Positions 18,327-27,291 of a stretch of DNA of 64,000 nucleotides are shown here, piece after piece. This DNA is from Streptomyces sp. NBC_01276. Lineage in GTDB: Bacteria > Actinomycetota > Actinomycetes > Streptomycetales > Streptomycetaceae. The notes under the pieces are model-generated. The model was given only the letters and a program-made list of their open reading frames with translations, did not search any database and was not told the origin of the DNA. Location: positions 806,001 through 870,000 of the forward strand of contig NZ_CP108442.1 of assembly GCF_041435355.1 (NCBI RefSeq), written 5' to 3'. Both the position numbers and the translations under genes were made by a program. Positions within the stretch are counted from its first letter, which is position 1. Each line of letters opens with the position of its first letter.

Positions 18327-19016
18327 ATGACCCGGGTGCTGGTGGTGGAGGACGATCCCCAGCTCGTCCGCGCGCTCAAGATCAATCTTCAGGCGCGCAA
18401 ATTCGAGGTCGAAGAGGCTCCGGACGGTGGCTCCGCGCTGCGGCTCGCGGCCGCGCGCAAGCCTGACGTCATCGTCCTCGACCTCGGCCTGCCCGACATG
18501 GACGGCGTCGACGTGATCAAGAGCGTTCGCGGCTGGAGCCGCGTGCCCATCCTGGTGCTGTCCGCCCGCCACACCTCGGAAGACAAGATCCGGGCCTTGG
18601 ACGCGGGCGCCGATGACTATGTGACGAAACCGTTCAGCATGGACGAGCTCCTCGCCCGGCTGCGTGCGGCAGCCCGCAGACAGGAGCCGGCCGGCGCCTC
18701 GCAGGCCGACGAGGTGTCCGTGGTCACGACCGACGAGTTCACCGTCGACCTGGTCGCGAAGAAGGTATACCGGGGCGAGCGCACGGTACGGCTGACCCCG
18801 ACCGAGTGGCACCTGCTGGAAATCCTCATCGCCCACCCGGGCCGGCTGATCACCCAGAGTCGGCTGCTGCTGGAGGTCTGGGGACCGAGCTACGGGGAGA
18901 ACACCAACTACCTGCGCGTCTACATGGCCCAGCTGCGGCGCAAACTGGAACCGGACCCCTCGCACCCCCGATACCTGATCACCGAACCCGGTATGGGCTA
19001 CCGCTTCGAACCCTGA
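18327..19016 (+). CDS. kdpE: Response regulator KdpE (OmpR/PhoB family)
   Basis: The product is 229 residues; ATG 18327 follows GAAAGG. The receiver domain has the acidic pair VVEDDPQ, phosphoacceptor Asp52 in VIVLDLGLPDMDG and Lys in DDYVTKPFSMDE. The C-terminal winged helix (RTVRLTPTEWHLLEILIAHP; TNYLRVYMAQLRRKLE; GMGYRFEP) is OmpR type. Such proteins bind direct repeats with 10-11 bp steps, matching the CGTCA arrays seen in this window. It follows a terminator and precedes kdpD. Confidence 0.95.
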   Translation: MTRVLVVEDDPQLVRALKINLQARKFEVEEAPDGGSALRLAAARKPDVIVLDLGLPDMDGVDVIKSVRGWSRVPILVLSARHTSEDKIRALDAGADDYVTKPFSMDELLARLRAAARRQEPAGASQADEVSVVTTDEFTVDLVAKKVYRGERTVRLTPTEWHLLEILIAHPGRLITQSRLLLEVWGPSYGENTNYLRVYMAQLRRKLEPDPSHPRYLITEPGMGYRFEP

Positions 19017-19072
19017 TCGCCCACCCGACCGTCAAACCGTCAAACCGTCAAACCAAGAAGAAGAGTCTGAAC

Positions 19073-21616
19073 ATGGGACGCGGCAAGCTCCGCATCTACC
19101 TCGGTGCGGCACCGGGCGTCGGCAAGACGTACGCGATGCTCTCCGAGGCGCACCGCCGGATCGAGCGGGGCACCGACTGCGTCGTCGGCTTCGTCGAGCA
19201 CCACAACCGTCCGCGCACCGAGGTGATGCTCCACGGCCTCGAACTCGTCGAGCGGCGCGAGATCGAGTACCGGGGCTCCGTCTTCACCGAGATGGACGTC
19301 GACGCGATCCTCGCGCGGCGCCCGGCCGTCGCCCTCGTCGACGAGCTCGCGCACACCAACGTGCCGGGCTCGCGCAACGCCAAGCGCTGGCAGGACGTCG
19401 AGGAGCTCCTCCAGGCCGGCATCGACGTCGTCTCGACCGTCAACATCCAGCACCTCGAATCCTTGGGCGATGTCGTCGAGACGATCACCGGGGTCCGGCA
19501 GCGCGAGACCGTCCCCGACGAAGTCGCGCGCCGGGCCGACCAGATCGAGCTGGTCGACATGTCCCCGCAGGCCCTGCGCCGCCGGATGGCCCACGGCAAC
19601 GTCTACAAGCCGGACAAGGTCGACGCGGCGCTGTCGAACTACTTCCGGCCGGGCAACCTCACCGCGCTGCGCGAGCTCGCGCTGCTGTGGGTGGCCGACC
19701 GGGTCGACGAGTACCTCCAGGAGTACCGGGGCGAGCACAACATCCGCTCCACCTGGCAGGCCCGCGAGCGCATCGTCGTCGGGCTGACGGGCGGGCCCGA
19801 GGGACGCACGCTCATCCGCCGCGCCGCCCGCCTCGCCGAGAAGGGCGCCGGCGGCGAGGTCCTCGCCGTCTACATCGCCGCCAGCGATGGCCTGACCTCC
19901 GCCTCGCCCAAGGAACTCGCCGTCCAACGGACCCTGGTCGAGGACCTCGGGGGCACCTTCCACCACGTCATAGGCGACGACGTCTCCGACGCCCTGCTGG
20001 AGTTCGCCCGCGGCTGCAACGCCACCCAGATCGTCCTCGGCGTGAGCCGCCGCCGCTCCTGGCAGTCCGTCTTCAGCCCCGGCGTCAGCGCCACCGTCGC
20101 CCGCGAGTCCGGACCCGACCTCGACGTCCACATCGTCACCCACGACGAGGCCGCCAAGGGCCGCGGCCTGCCCGTCGCCCGCGGCGCGCGGCTCGGCCGT
20201 TCCCGCCTCATCTGGGGCTGGCTCACCGGCATCGCCGGCCCCGCCGTGCTCGCGGTGCTGCTGAGCCAGCTCGTCCCCGAGCTCGGTCTCGCGAACGACA
20301 TGCTGCTCTTCCTCACCTTCACGGTGGCGGCGGCCCTGCTCGGCGGGCTGCTCCCCGCGCTCGCCTCGGCAGCGTTCGGATCCCTGCTGCTGAACTACTA
20401 CTTCACCCCGCCGCTGCACGAGTTCACCATCTCCGACCCGAAGAACATCGTCGCCATCGCGATCTTCGTCGGCGTCGCGGTATCGGTGGCCTCCGTGGTC
20501 GACCTCGCCGCGCGACGCACCCACCAGGCCGCCCGCCTGCGCGCCGAATCCGAGATCCTCTCCTTCCTCGCGGGCAGCGTCCTGCGCGGCGAGAACTCCC
20601 TCGACGCCCTCCTGGAGCGGCTGCGCGAGACCTTCGCGATGCAGTCGGTGGCCCTCCTGGAGCGCACCAGCGAGGTCGACCCCTGGACCACGGCGGCATC
20701 CGTCGGCACCGGCACGGTCGCCCGCCCCGAGGAGGCCGACGTGGACCTGCCCATCGGCGACGACATGGCGCTCGCCCTGACCGGCCGGGTCCTGCCCGCC
20801 GAGGACCGCCGTGTCCTCGGCGCGTTCGCCGCTCAGGCAGCCGTCGTGCTCGACCGCCAGCGCCTCGTCGACGAGGCGGAGAAAGCCCGCGAACTCGCCG
20901 AGGCCAACCGCATCCGTACGGCCCTGCTCGCCGCCGTAAGCCACGACCTGCGCACCCCGCTCGCGGGCATCAAGGCCTCCGTCACCTCCCTGCGCTCCGA
21001 CGACGTCGAATGGTCCGAGGACGACAAGGCCGAACTGCTCGAAGGCATCGAGGACGGCGCCGACCGCCTCGCCGCCCTGATCGGGAATCTGCTGGACATG
21101 TCCCGTCTCAACACCGGCACGGTCGTCCCGCTCATCCGTGAGACCGACCTCGACGAGGTCGTGCCGATGGCCCTGGGCGGCGTACCGGAGGACAGCGTCG
21201 AACTCGACATCCCCGAAACGCTCCCGATGATCGCCGTCGACCGCGGCCTGCTGGAACGGGCCGTGGCCAACATCGTCGAGAACGCGGTCAAGTACAGCCC
21301 CGGCGGACAGCCCGTCAATGTCTCCGCGAGCGCCCTGGGAAGCCGCGTCGAGCTCCGGGTCGTCGACCGCGGACCCGGCGTCCCGGACGAAGCCAAGGAC
21401 CGCATCTTCGAACCCTTCCAGCGCCACGGCGACGCCCCGCGCGGCGCCGGCGTCGGCCTCGGCCTCGCCGTCGCCCGCGGCTTCACCGAGGCCATCGGAG
21501 GCACCCTCACGGCCGAGGACACCCCGGGCGGCGGCCTCACCATGGTCATCACACTCCCCATAGCGGGCGACGGTCCTCCGGTGTCGCCGGAGCTTCCGAC
21601 GTCTGCCGTCACGTGA
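19073..21616 (+). CDS. kdpD: Sensor histidine kinase KdpD
   Basis: The product is 847 residues; the first in-frame Met with family sequence is ATG 19073. The N-terminal KdpD domain has the Walker-like YLGAAPGVGKTYAML and VDELAHTNVPGSRNAKRWQD. A Usp domain follows at about residues 245-360 (ATQIVLGVSRRRSWQSVFSP). Then come four membrane spans (about 390-490), a GAF-like region, His624 in AAVSHDLRTPLAGIKASVTS, and the ATPase boxes IVENAVKYSPGG and GVGLGLAVARGFTEAIGG. It senses low K+ or osmotic stress and phosphorylates KdpE. The 57-bp gap after kdpE contains an 8-bp triplication of accgtcaa. Confidence 0.95.
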   Translation: MGRGKLRIYLGAAPGVGKTYAMLSEAHRRIERGTDCVVGFVEHHNRPRTEVMLHGLELVERREIEYRGSVFTEMDVDAILARRPAVALVDELAHTNVPGSRNAKRWQDVEELLQAGIDVVSTVNIQHLESLGDVVETITGVRQRETVPDEVARRADQIELVDMSPQALRRRMAHGNVYKPDKVDAALSNYFRPGNLTALRELALLWVADRVDEYLQEYRGEHNIRSTWQARERIVVGLTGGPEGRTLIRRAARLAEKGAGGEVLAVYIAASDGLTSASPKELAVQRTLVEDLGGTFHHVIGDDVSDALLEFARGCNATQIVLGVSRRRSWQSVFSPGVSATVARESGPDLDVHIVTHDEAAKGRGLPVARGARLGRSRLIWGWLTGIAGPAVLAVLLSQLVPELGLANDMLLFLTFTVAAALLGGLLPALASAAFGSLLLNYYFTPPLHEFTISDPKNIVAIAIFVGVAVSVASVVDLAARRTHQAARLRAESEILSFLAGSVLRGENSLDALLERLRETFAMQSVALLERTSEVDPWTTAASVGTGTVARPEEADVDLPIGDDMALALTGRVLPAEDRRVLGAFAAQAAVVLDRQRLVDEAEKARELAEANRIRTALLAAVSHDLRTPLAGIKASVTSLRSDDVEWSEDDKAELLEGIEDGADRLAALIGNLLDMSRLNTGTVVPLIRETDLDEVVPMALGGVPEDSVELDIPETLPMIAVDRGLLERAVANIVENAVKYSPGGQPVNVSASALGSRVELRVVDRGPGVPDEAKDRIFEPFQRHGDAPRGAGVGLGLAVARGFTEAIGGTLTAEDTPGGGLTMVITLPIAGDGPPVSPELPTSAVT

Positions 21617-21677
21617 CATCAAGGTGATCGGCCCTATCACTCGGCCCGCCGAGTACGGGAGGACGGCCGAAGCACGC

Positions 21678-21723
21678 GAGCCGTCCGGCCCCGGTATCCC
21701 CACACCGGAAAGCCGGACGGCTC
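21678..21723. terminator. Terminator downstream of kdpD
   Basis: GAGCCGTCCGG (21678-21688) pairs with CCGGACGGCTC (21713-21723), an 11-bp perfect stem with inner CCGG pairing. It lies 62 bp after the kdpD stop. Confidence 0.65.
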
Positions 21724-22266
21724 ATGTGTTGTGCGACGGGTGACCGACACGCGGTCGCACAGGTCCGTACCCCCACGGTGGGACCATGCGCGGATTCGGG
21801 GGGTGTTCAGGTCACCGCCCGACAGCCGCATGCCGCCGGTCCGTCGTCCGGCTCCGTCGCCACACCAGTCTGCGCCCGGCCGATGGCTCTGGCACCACTC
21901 CTTGACGGGTTCCTTCCGCATGGAAGTCGATCTTTGACGCGGTCCTGATGGACGGGCGTCAGAAGGCCGTCAAGGAGCCCATCGGGCACTTGCCCCCGCA
22001 TCCCCGATGCGCTGGGATTGCGCCATGAACAGCGGTCCGCGCTACGAAGACCGGCCACCGAATCAGGTGCTGCCGACGGCGCCCGCTGTCTGCCCGGCCC
22101 TCTGACTTCGGCCGCGCGTCTTCCCGCGTACCTGCCACCAGCCCCTGAAGGGCGCTGCCCGCGGCTCCCTGCGCGTCCTCACCTCCACCGCATGACCTGA
22201 GCCCACGCCCCTGCCTCACGCAGGGACGCCGGGCACGTCAGCCATGCCTGTTTTCGGGAATCCGCC
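21724..22266. promoter_or_regulatory. Gene-free gap with divergent 11-bp CGTCA/TGACG pairs
   Basis: No convincing gene is seen here on either strand. At 21935 and 21946 are TGACG and TGATG; at 21957 and 21968 are two perfect CGTCA. Each pair is 11 bp apart and the pairs face away from each other. TTGACGG at 21902 and CCGTCAA at 21967 are also complementary. The plus-facing pair would serve the SDR gene, but about 290 bp separate them, so a missing or very short gene in between is possible. Confidence 0.4.
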
Positions 22267-23073
22267 ATGTCTTCATCTCTGTCCGGCCGTACCGTCCTCG
22301 TCACCGGAGCCACCTCCGGCATCGGCTACGAGACCGCGCGCCGGCTCGCCGAGCACGGCGCCACCGTCCTCCTGCACGGCCGTACGCCCGAGGAGGCCCA
22401 GGCCGCCACCGACCGGCTCATCGCCACCACAGGTGTGGCCGGCGCCCGTCTCCGGCCGATCGCCGCCGACTTCGTCCGCCTGGAGGAGGTAGAGAGCCTG
22501 GCCCACACCGTCGTACGCGACCACCCGCGCCTGGACGTACTCGTCAACAACGCGGCCATCGCGGCCCCTGAACGCCACACCCTGACAGCCGACGGCAACG
22601 AGATCTCCTTCCAGGTCAACTTCCTGGCCCACTACCTCCTCACCAACCTCCTGGAGCCCGCCCTCACCAGCGACCTCGGCGGGCGCGTCGTCAACGTCTC
22701 CTCCGCGCTCCACCGCTCGGGCGCCATCCAGTGGAACGATCCGCAGCGCGTGCGGCGCTACTCCCGCCTCGCCGCGTACGCCCAGTCCCAGCTCGCGCTG
22801 ACCGTCTTCGCCGCCGACCCGCGCGTCACCGCCGTCTCCGTCAACCCCGGCGTGTGCGAGACCGGACTCCTCCCGCTGTACGGGCACGAGGGCGCCCCCG
22901 CCGCCGAGGGCGCGCAGCACGTCGCACGGCTCTGCGACCCGGCCACCGAGATCGTCAACGGCGCCTACTACGACCGCTCCGAGCGCGTCGCCCCGGCCCC
23001 CGCCGCCACCGGAGACCGCACCGTCAAGCGCCTCAACAAGCTCGCCGGCCTCCTCGTCGGCCACACCGCCTGA
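22267..23073 (+). CDS. Short-chain dehydrogenase/reductase-like protein with altered catalytic Lys
   Basis: The product is 268 residues. The Rossmann nucleotide motif TGATSGIG (residues 13-20), LDVLVNNAAIAAPE and VNVSSALHRSG are all present, matching retinol-dehydrogenase-like SDRs. The catalytic Tyr171 is followed by AQSQ, so the usual Tyr-x3-Lys is Tyr-x3-Gln: the catalytic lysine is replaced at residue 175. Activity may be weak or lost. A second Lys nearby is not obvious. It is followed closely by a tiny basic gene and a terminator. Confidence 0.85.
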   Translation: MSSSLSGRTVLVTGATSGIGYETARRLAEHGATVLLHGRTPEEAQAATDRLIATTGVAGARLRPIAADFVRLEEVESLAHTVVRDHPRLDVLVNNAAIAAPERHTLTADGNEISFQVNFLAHYLLTNLLEPALTSDLGGRVVNVSSALHRSGAIQWNDPQRVRRYSRLAAYAQSQLALTVFAADPRVTAVSVNPGVCETGLLPLYGHEGAPAAEGAQHVARLCDPATEIVNGAYYDRSERVAPAPAATGDRTVKRLNKLAGLLVGHTA

Positions 23074-23087
23074 AGGGATCCACCGAC

Positions 23088-23162
23088 ATGTCCAAGCGCG
23101 CACGCAAGAAGAGGGCCCGCCGCAAGAAGGGCTCCAACCACGGCAGCAAGCCCAACTGCTAG
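23088..23162 (+). CDS. 24-residue highly basic peptide
   Basis: ATG 23088 follows GAAGGGATCCACCGAC. The peptide begins MSKRARKKRARRKKG and ends SKPNC; 12 of its first 16 residues are Lys or Arg. Short Lys/Arg peptides with this opening recur in Streptomyces genomes. Function is unknown; RNA or nucleoid binding is a guess from charge only. It is probably co-transcribed with the SDR gene 14 bp upstream and is directly followed by a strong terminator. Confidence 0.6.
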   Translation: MSKRARKKRARRKKGSNHGSKPNC

Positions 23163-23177
23163 CCATCGGCCCACCTC

Positions 23178-23209
23178 GTGGGGGCGGCCCTCCGAAGGGC
23201 CGCCCCCAC
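23178..23209. terminator. Strong terminator after the basic peptide gene
   Basis: GTGGGGGCGGCCC (23178-23190) pairs with GGGCCGCCCCCAC (23197-23209): a 13-bp perfect stem with loop TCCGAA. Confidence 0.8.
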
Positions 23210-23214
23210 TCCCC

Positions 23215-23447
23215 TGCCCCGCGAGGAACAGGAAGGCCACGGTGCCGTTGACGGCGTGCAGCCGTATCCGTATGCGTGCGTTGGTCAAGCGGTCGGCCCG
23301 GCCTCCGAGCACGACGCCCGCCACGACGACGGAGGTGACTCCCGACGCGTGCACCGCCTCCGCCGGCACGTACGCGCCGTACGGGGTCACGAGGGCGACA
23401 CGGAAGAGCACGAGCGAGGTGGCGTCGTCCCGGCACACCGCCTTCAC
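23215..23447 (-). pseudogene. CPA1-type Na+/H+ antiporter remnant
   Basis: On the reverse strand, CRDDATSLVLFRVAL resembles the conserved NDATALVLFRVAV stretch of CPA1 antiporters. It is followed at once by TPYGAYVPAEAVHASGVTSV, VVAGVVLGGRADRL and HAVNGTVAFLFLA, which in intact proteins lie about 50 or more residues further on. The N-terminus, an internal block and the C-terminus are missing. It is a monovalent-cation transporter relic inside the potassium island, with the same internal-deletion style as the lysA remnant. Confidence 0.6.
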
Positions 23448-23464
23448 CCTGTCGACGCAACGGC

Positions 23465-23519
23465 CGTCAACACGCCGTCAAAGTCCCACCCCGGAGCCGT
23501 TAGGAGTCCATCAGGGACG
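23465..23519 (+). promoter_or_regulatory. Five-step 11-bp half-site array before kdpF-kdpD2
   Basis: CGTCA (23465), CGTCA (23476), CACCC (23487), CGTTA (23498) and CATCA (23509) are all exactly 11 bp apart. The array ends 60 bp before the second kdpF. It is the longest in-phase run in the window and the best single example of the putative KdpE operator. Confidence 0.6.
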
Positions 23520-23578
23520 TTTCGTTCCCGGCTTCCCCGCTGTTGGCTGGTGAGGTTGAGGACGCGTGGAGGAGTCGG

Positions 23579-23674
23579 GTGCGGGTGAGCACGGAGAACA
23601 TCGTCGGCATCATCATTGCGGTCAGCTTGATCGGGTACCTCGTCCTGGCTTACCTCTTCCCCGAGAAGTTCTGA
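23579..23674 (+). CDS. kdpF: Second KdpF-like peptide, paired with kdpD2
   Basis: GTG 23579 lies 4 bases after GGAGGAG and gives 31 residues; an internal GTG at 23585 would give 29, the same length as the first KdpF. The core STENIVGIIIAVSLIGYLVL and the ending PEKF mirror the first KdpF closely. It is separated from kdpD2 by only 2 bases (stop TGA 23672-23674, next ATG 23677). No kdpABC follows. Confidence 0.8.
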   Translation: MRVSTENIVGIIIAVSLIGYLVLAYLFPEKF

Positions 23675-23676
23675 GC

Positions 23677-26250
23677 ATGACGACCATGGACGGGACAGGG
23701 CTGGACGCAGTGGCTGAGCCGGTCCTGCGGCCCGGAAGGCTCAAGGTCTTCCTGGGCGCGGCCCCCGGCGTCGGCAAGACGTACCGGATGCTCGACGAGG
23801 CGCACCGCAAGGCGGCCCGTGGCGCGGACGTGGTGGCCGGATTCGTGGAGTGTCACCGGCGCACGCACACCGAGGCGAAGCTCCACGGCCTGGAGGCCCT
23901 TTCCCTGGCCGAGCACGACTACCGCGGGCGCACTTACGCGGAGCTGGACCGCCAGGCGCTGCTGTCCAGGCGCCCGCAGGTGGTGCTGATCGACGAGCTC
24001 GCCCACACCAATGTCCCGGGCCGTGGCCGGCACCTGAAGCGCTGGCAGGACGTCGAGGACATCCTGGCCGCGGGGATCGACGTCGTCACCACGCTCAACA
24101 TCCAGCACCTGGAGTCGCTGAGCGACGTCGTCGAGAAGATCACCGGAGTGCCGCAGCGCGAGACGGTGCCCGATGAGTTCGTGCGCCGCGCCGACGAGAT
24201 CGAGCTGGTCGACATACCCCCCGAGGGACTTCGGCGCCGGATGGCTCACGGCAACATCTATCCCCCGGAACGGATCGACGCCTCCCTCGCCAACTACTTC
24301 CGCACGGGCAACCTGATCGCCCTGCGGGAGCTGGCCCTCCTGTGGCTGGCCGGGCGGGTGGACGAGGCCCTCCACACATACCGCGTCGAGCACGGCATCG
24401 GGGATGTCTGGGAGACCCGGGAGCGGGTGGTGGTGGCGCTCACGGGCGGCCCCGAGGGCGAGACCCTGATCCGCCGCGCCGCCCGCATCGCCGGCAGGTC
24501 CGCCGGCGGCGAGCTGCTGGCGGTGCACATCGCACGCAGCGACGGTCTCGCCGCCGGGGTGTCGCACGCGGCGCTCGCCGCGCAGCGGGCCCTCGTCGAG
24601 GACCTGGGCGGCAGTTACCACTCCGTCGTCGGCGACGAAATCCCCACTGCACTGGTGGACTTCGCCACGGCGGAGAACGCGACGCAGCTGGTCCTCGGTA
24701 CGAGTCGGCGCCGAAGGCTGGAACGTTTCCTCACCGGCCGGGGAATCGGCGAGACCGTGGTGGCGCTGTCCGAGGACATCGACGTCCACATGGTCACGCA
24801 CGAGCGGGCGGGCCACGGCCGGCTGCTGCCGTCCCGCCGCCGCACCCTCCCCACCTCCCGGCTCATCGCCGGGCCCGTGGCCGGCGTGCTGCTCCCGGTG
24901 CTGCTCACCCTCGCCCTCGACCGGATACGCGGCACGTTCAACCTCACCAGCGAAGCACTGCTCTTCCTGGTGACCGTGGTCGGAGTGGCCTGCATCGGCG
25001 GAGTGGCCTCCGCCCTCGTCGCGGCGCTGACCGCCGCGCTGCTCCTCAACTACTGGTTCATGCCGCCCATAGGCGAGTTCACCATGAGCGACCCGGACAG
25101 CGTGCTGGCACTGGTGGTCTTCGCCGTCGTCGCCGCCACCGTGGCCGCCGCGGCGGACCGGTCCCTGCGGCTGTCGCGCCGCTCCGCCCGGGCCACCGCC
25201 GAGGCGGAGACGATGTCCGCGCTGGCCGGCAGCATCGTCCGCGGCGACCAGGCGGTACCGGCACTGCTGGAACGCGCCCGGGAGACCTTCGGCATGGACA
25301 CCGTCGACCTGACGTCCGAGCCCCCGGACCCACATGCGCAGAAGCACGGCGGACACCGCACGCGAACGGAAACCGGCCCCGCCCTGGTGGTTGCCGCCGG
25401 AACCGGATCCTTCCTCGTCCTGCGCGGGCGTACCCTGCCCTCCTCCGAACGCCGCGTACTGGCCGCCTTCGCAGCACACGTCGGCGCCGCGGTAGAGCGG
25501 GCCCGCCTGGCGGAAGCCGCCGCCGAAGTCGAACCCATCAGGGCCGCGGACCGCCTGCGCACCGCCCTGCTGCGCGCCGTCAGCCACGACCTGAGGACCC
25601 CGCTGGCGGGGGCACTGGCCGCGATCAGCTCACTGCGCGCCCCGGACGTGGACTTCTCGGACGAGGACCGCTCGGAGCTGCTCGAATCCGCTGAGACCTC
25701 CTTGAACCGGCTGAACCGCCTGGTGGAGAACCTGCTCGACCTCAGCCGCTTGCAGGCCGGCGCCCTCACCCTCGCACTCCGGGCCACCACCCTGGAGGAG
25801 GTCCTGCCGGCCGCCCTGGAGTCGCTGGAACTGCCGACCACAACGGAACTCGCCGTCAACGTACAGAACCTGGAGTCGGTACCGGCGCTGCGGGCGGATC
25901 CTCCGCTACTCGAACGCGTACTGGCGAACCTGGTCGGCAACGCGGTCCGCCACGCCCCCACCGACCGCCCGGTGCTGGTGACGGCGAGCGCCCTGGCCGG
26001 CCGGGTCGAAGTGAGGATCGCCGACCGGGGCCCCGGGATCGCCCCCGACGACCGCGAGCGCGCCTTCGAGCCCTTCCAGCGCCTCGGCGACCGCGACAAC
26101 ACCACCGGCCTCGGCCTCGGCCTGGCCCTGGCCCGAGGGCTCACCGAGGCGATGGACGGCACGCTCACCCCCGAGGACACCCCGGGCGGAGGCCTGACCA
26201 TGGTCCTGTCCCTGCCCGCAGCCGCCGATGCGCCCGCAGGGCGGCCCTGA
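23677..26250 (+). CDS. kdpD: Second KdpD-type sensor histidine kinase
   Basis: The product is 857 residues. It has the same order as the first KdpD: FLGAAPGVGKTYRMLDEAHR, IDELAHTNVPGRGRHLKRWQ, a Usp domain ending TQLVLGTSRRRRLERFLTGR, four membrane spans at about 395-495, then a GAF-like region. His637 is in AVSHDLRTPLAGALAAISSL, and LVGNAVRHAP and TTGLGLGLALARGLTEAMDG form the ATPase boxes. All catalytic motifs are intact. There is no partner kdpE beside it, so it may feed the KdpE encoded at 18327 or an unlinked regulator. Confidence 0.92.
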   Translation: MTTMDGTGLDAVAEPVLRPGRLKVFLGAAPGVGKTYRMLDEAHRKAARGADVVAGFVECHRRTHTEAKLHGLEALSLAEHDYRGRTYAELDRQALLSRRPQVVLIDELAHTNVPGRGRHLKRWQDVEDILAAGIDVVTTLNIQHLESLSDVVEKITGVPQRETVPDEFVRRADEIELVDIPPEGLRRRMAHGNIYPPERIDASLANYFRTGNLIALRELALLWLAGRVDEALHTYRVEHGIGDVWETRERVVVALTGGPEGETLIRRAARIAGRSAGGELLAVHIARSDGLAAGVSHAALAAQRALVEDLGGSYHSVVGDEIPTALVDFATAENATQLVLGTSRRRRLERFLTGRGIGETVVALSEDIDVHMVTHERAGHGRLLPSRRRTLPTSRLIAGPVAGVLLPVLLTLALDRIRGTFNLTSEALLFLVTVVGVACIGGVASALVAALTAALLLNYWFMPPIGEFTMSDPDSVLALVVFAVVAATVAAAADRSLRLSRRSARATAEAETMSALAGSIVRGDQAVPALLERARETFGMDTVDLTSEPPDPHAQKHGGHRTRTETGPALVVAAGTGSFLVLRGRTLPSSERRVLAAFAAHVGAAVERARLAEAAAEVEPIRAADRLRTALLRAVSHDLRTPLAGALAAISSLRAPDVDFSDEDRSELLESAETSLNRLNRLVENLLDLSRLQAGALTLALRATTLEEVLPAALESLELPTTTELAVNVQNLESVPALRADPPLLERVLANLVGNAVRHAPTDRPVLVTASALAGRVEVRIADRGPGIAPDDRERAFEPFQRLGDRDNTTGLGLGLALARGLTEAMDGTLTPEDTPGGGLTMVLSLPAAADAPAGRP

Positions 26251-26321
26251 CCCCTTGACCCGAGGGCCGTCCCTCTGAGGCAATGCGGGTCGCAGAGAAC
26301 CTTCAACCGAGGAGCCAGCCT

Positions 26322-26570
26322 GTGCATGACGACGACGAACCGGTCTTCAGACGGAGCAGATGGGGTACCAACCGCTACTACTACAACCCCCGCAACCCTC
26401 TCGGGCTGGCCCTCATCGTCGTCACCCTGCTCTTCGTCGGCACCATGCTGATCCTCGTGACGAACCGGGCCGGCCCGTTCGAACCCGCGCCGGATCCTGC
26501 GCCACTGAGCCCGCCGCCGTACGACTACTCGCGGCCATCGCCATGGAGCAGCAGCCCACCGGGCCCGTGA
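26322..26570 (+). CDS. Small single-span membrane protein
   Basis: 82 residues from GTG 26322, chosen for GAGGAG 7 bases upstream; an ATG at 26283 lacks a site. An acidic/basic head (WGTNRYYYNPRNPLGLALIV) leads into one membrane span (LALIVVTLLFVGTMLILVTN). A Pro/Ser-rich tail follows (PPPYDYSRPSPW). The family is not recognised. It lies 71 bp after kdpD2 on the same strand, so it could be a small accessory of that sensor. Confidence 0.5.
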   Translation: MHDDDEPVFRRSRWGTNRYYYNPRNPLGLALIVVTLLFVGTMLILVTNRAGPFEPAPDPAPLSPPPYDYSRPSPWSSSPPGP

Positions 26571-26600
26571 GGCCGATGGAGCGCCACCCGGTATGAAGCC

Positions 26601-26644
26601 CGTCAACATGGCGTAGCCGGCACATCAGAGGTGCGTCAGGGTCC
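26601..26644 (+). promoter_or_regulatory. Four-step 11-bp half-site array
   Basis: CGTCA (26601), CGTAG (26612), CATCA (26623) and CGTCA (26634) lie exactly 11 bp apart and begin 80 bp before the next start codon. A homologous array is at the same distance before the broken paralogue at 41287. Confidence 0.55.
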
Positions 26645-26680
26645 GACCACGACGCCACTGCCAGCCCTAACGTCGTCCTC

Positions 26681-27241
26681 ATGGGACGACGTTTCACACA
26701 TGCCGCGCCCGGCGCACCAGGCACCGCAGCGGATCCTGCCGGCCCCTGGACGCACGACGTCCACTGGGCTGCAGAGGTGCGCTCGGCGATCGGCGTCGCG
26801 TCCCTCCTGTTCACGGCCCTGTTCGTGGTGGACGCCGCTTCCGGAAGGCTCGATCTGACGCGCGGCCTCCTGTGGAGCGGCCTGGCCTTCCTCTTCTTCG
26901 CGATCATGCTGCCGCGCCGGGTCTCCGTTCGCCCGGGACGGTTGAGCGCCCGCGGGATGCTGACGACGGACACGGTCCGTACCGACTCCCTCGTCTCGGT
27001 CCGCTGGTGCGACGGGGTGGCACAGCGGCTGGTCCTCCAGGACACGCGGGGAAGCCGGGTCGAGATCGACCCGACGGTCCTGAGCCGCAATCCGGCGATG
27101 TGGCACTTCCTCGATGCGGACAGCCGCACATCGATCCGGGGCGGCACCCTCCGGCACGGCACGACCGCCCTGCAACAGCTGGCGCAGCGCATCGACCGCG
27201 AGACGGCCCACAGCGTCTTCGAGGTCTCCGGATTGCAGTGA
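26681..27241 (+). CDS. Two-span membrane protein with PH-like cytoplasmic domain
   Basis: 186 residues. Residues about 30-85 hold two membrane spans (VRSAIGVASLLFTALFVVDA; LLWSGLAFLFFAIMLPRRVS). The C-terminal part (RTDSLVSVRWCDGVAQRLVL, QDTRGSRVEIDPTVLSRNPA) has the beta-rich spacing of bacterial PH-like domains. Function is unknown. The phased CGTCA array upstream suggests it belongs to the putative KdpE regulon. A frameshifted paralogue with its own array is at 41287. Confidence 0.7.
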   Translation: MGRRFTHAAPGAPGTAADPAGPWTHDVHWAAEVRSAIGVASLLFTALFVVDAASGRLDLTRGLLWSGLAFLFFAIMLPRRVSVRPGRLSARGMLTTDTVRTDSLVSVRWCDGVAQRLVLQDTRGSRVEIDPTVLSRNPAMWHFLDADSRTSIRGGTLRHGTTALQQLAQRIDRETAHSVFEVSGLQ

Positions 27242-27291
27242 CTGACGACTGAGGCCGGGGCAACCTCCCGACGGCCACGCCAGCCGTCAGA

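Noticed and set aside
19028..19052. Three CGTCA copies between kdpE and kdpD considered as another operator array
   Set aside because: The step is 8 bp (accgtcaa triplication), not 11, so it does not match the phased motif; probably a slippage repeat.
22025..22105. 26-codon frame starting ATGAACAGCGG
   Set aside because: No ribosome site, no recognisable peptide and no conservation evidence available.
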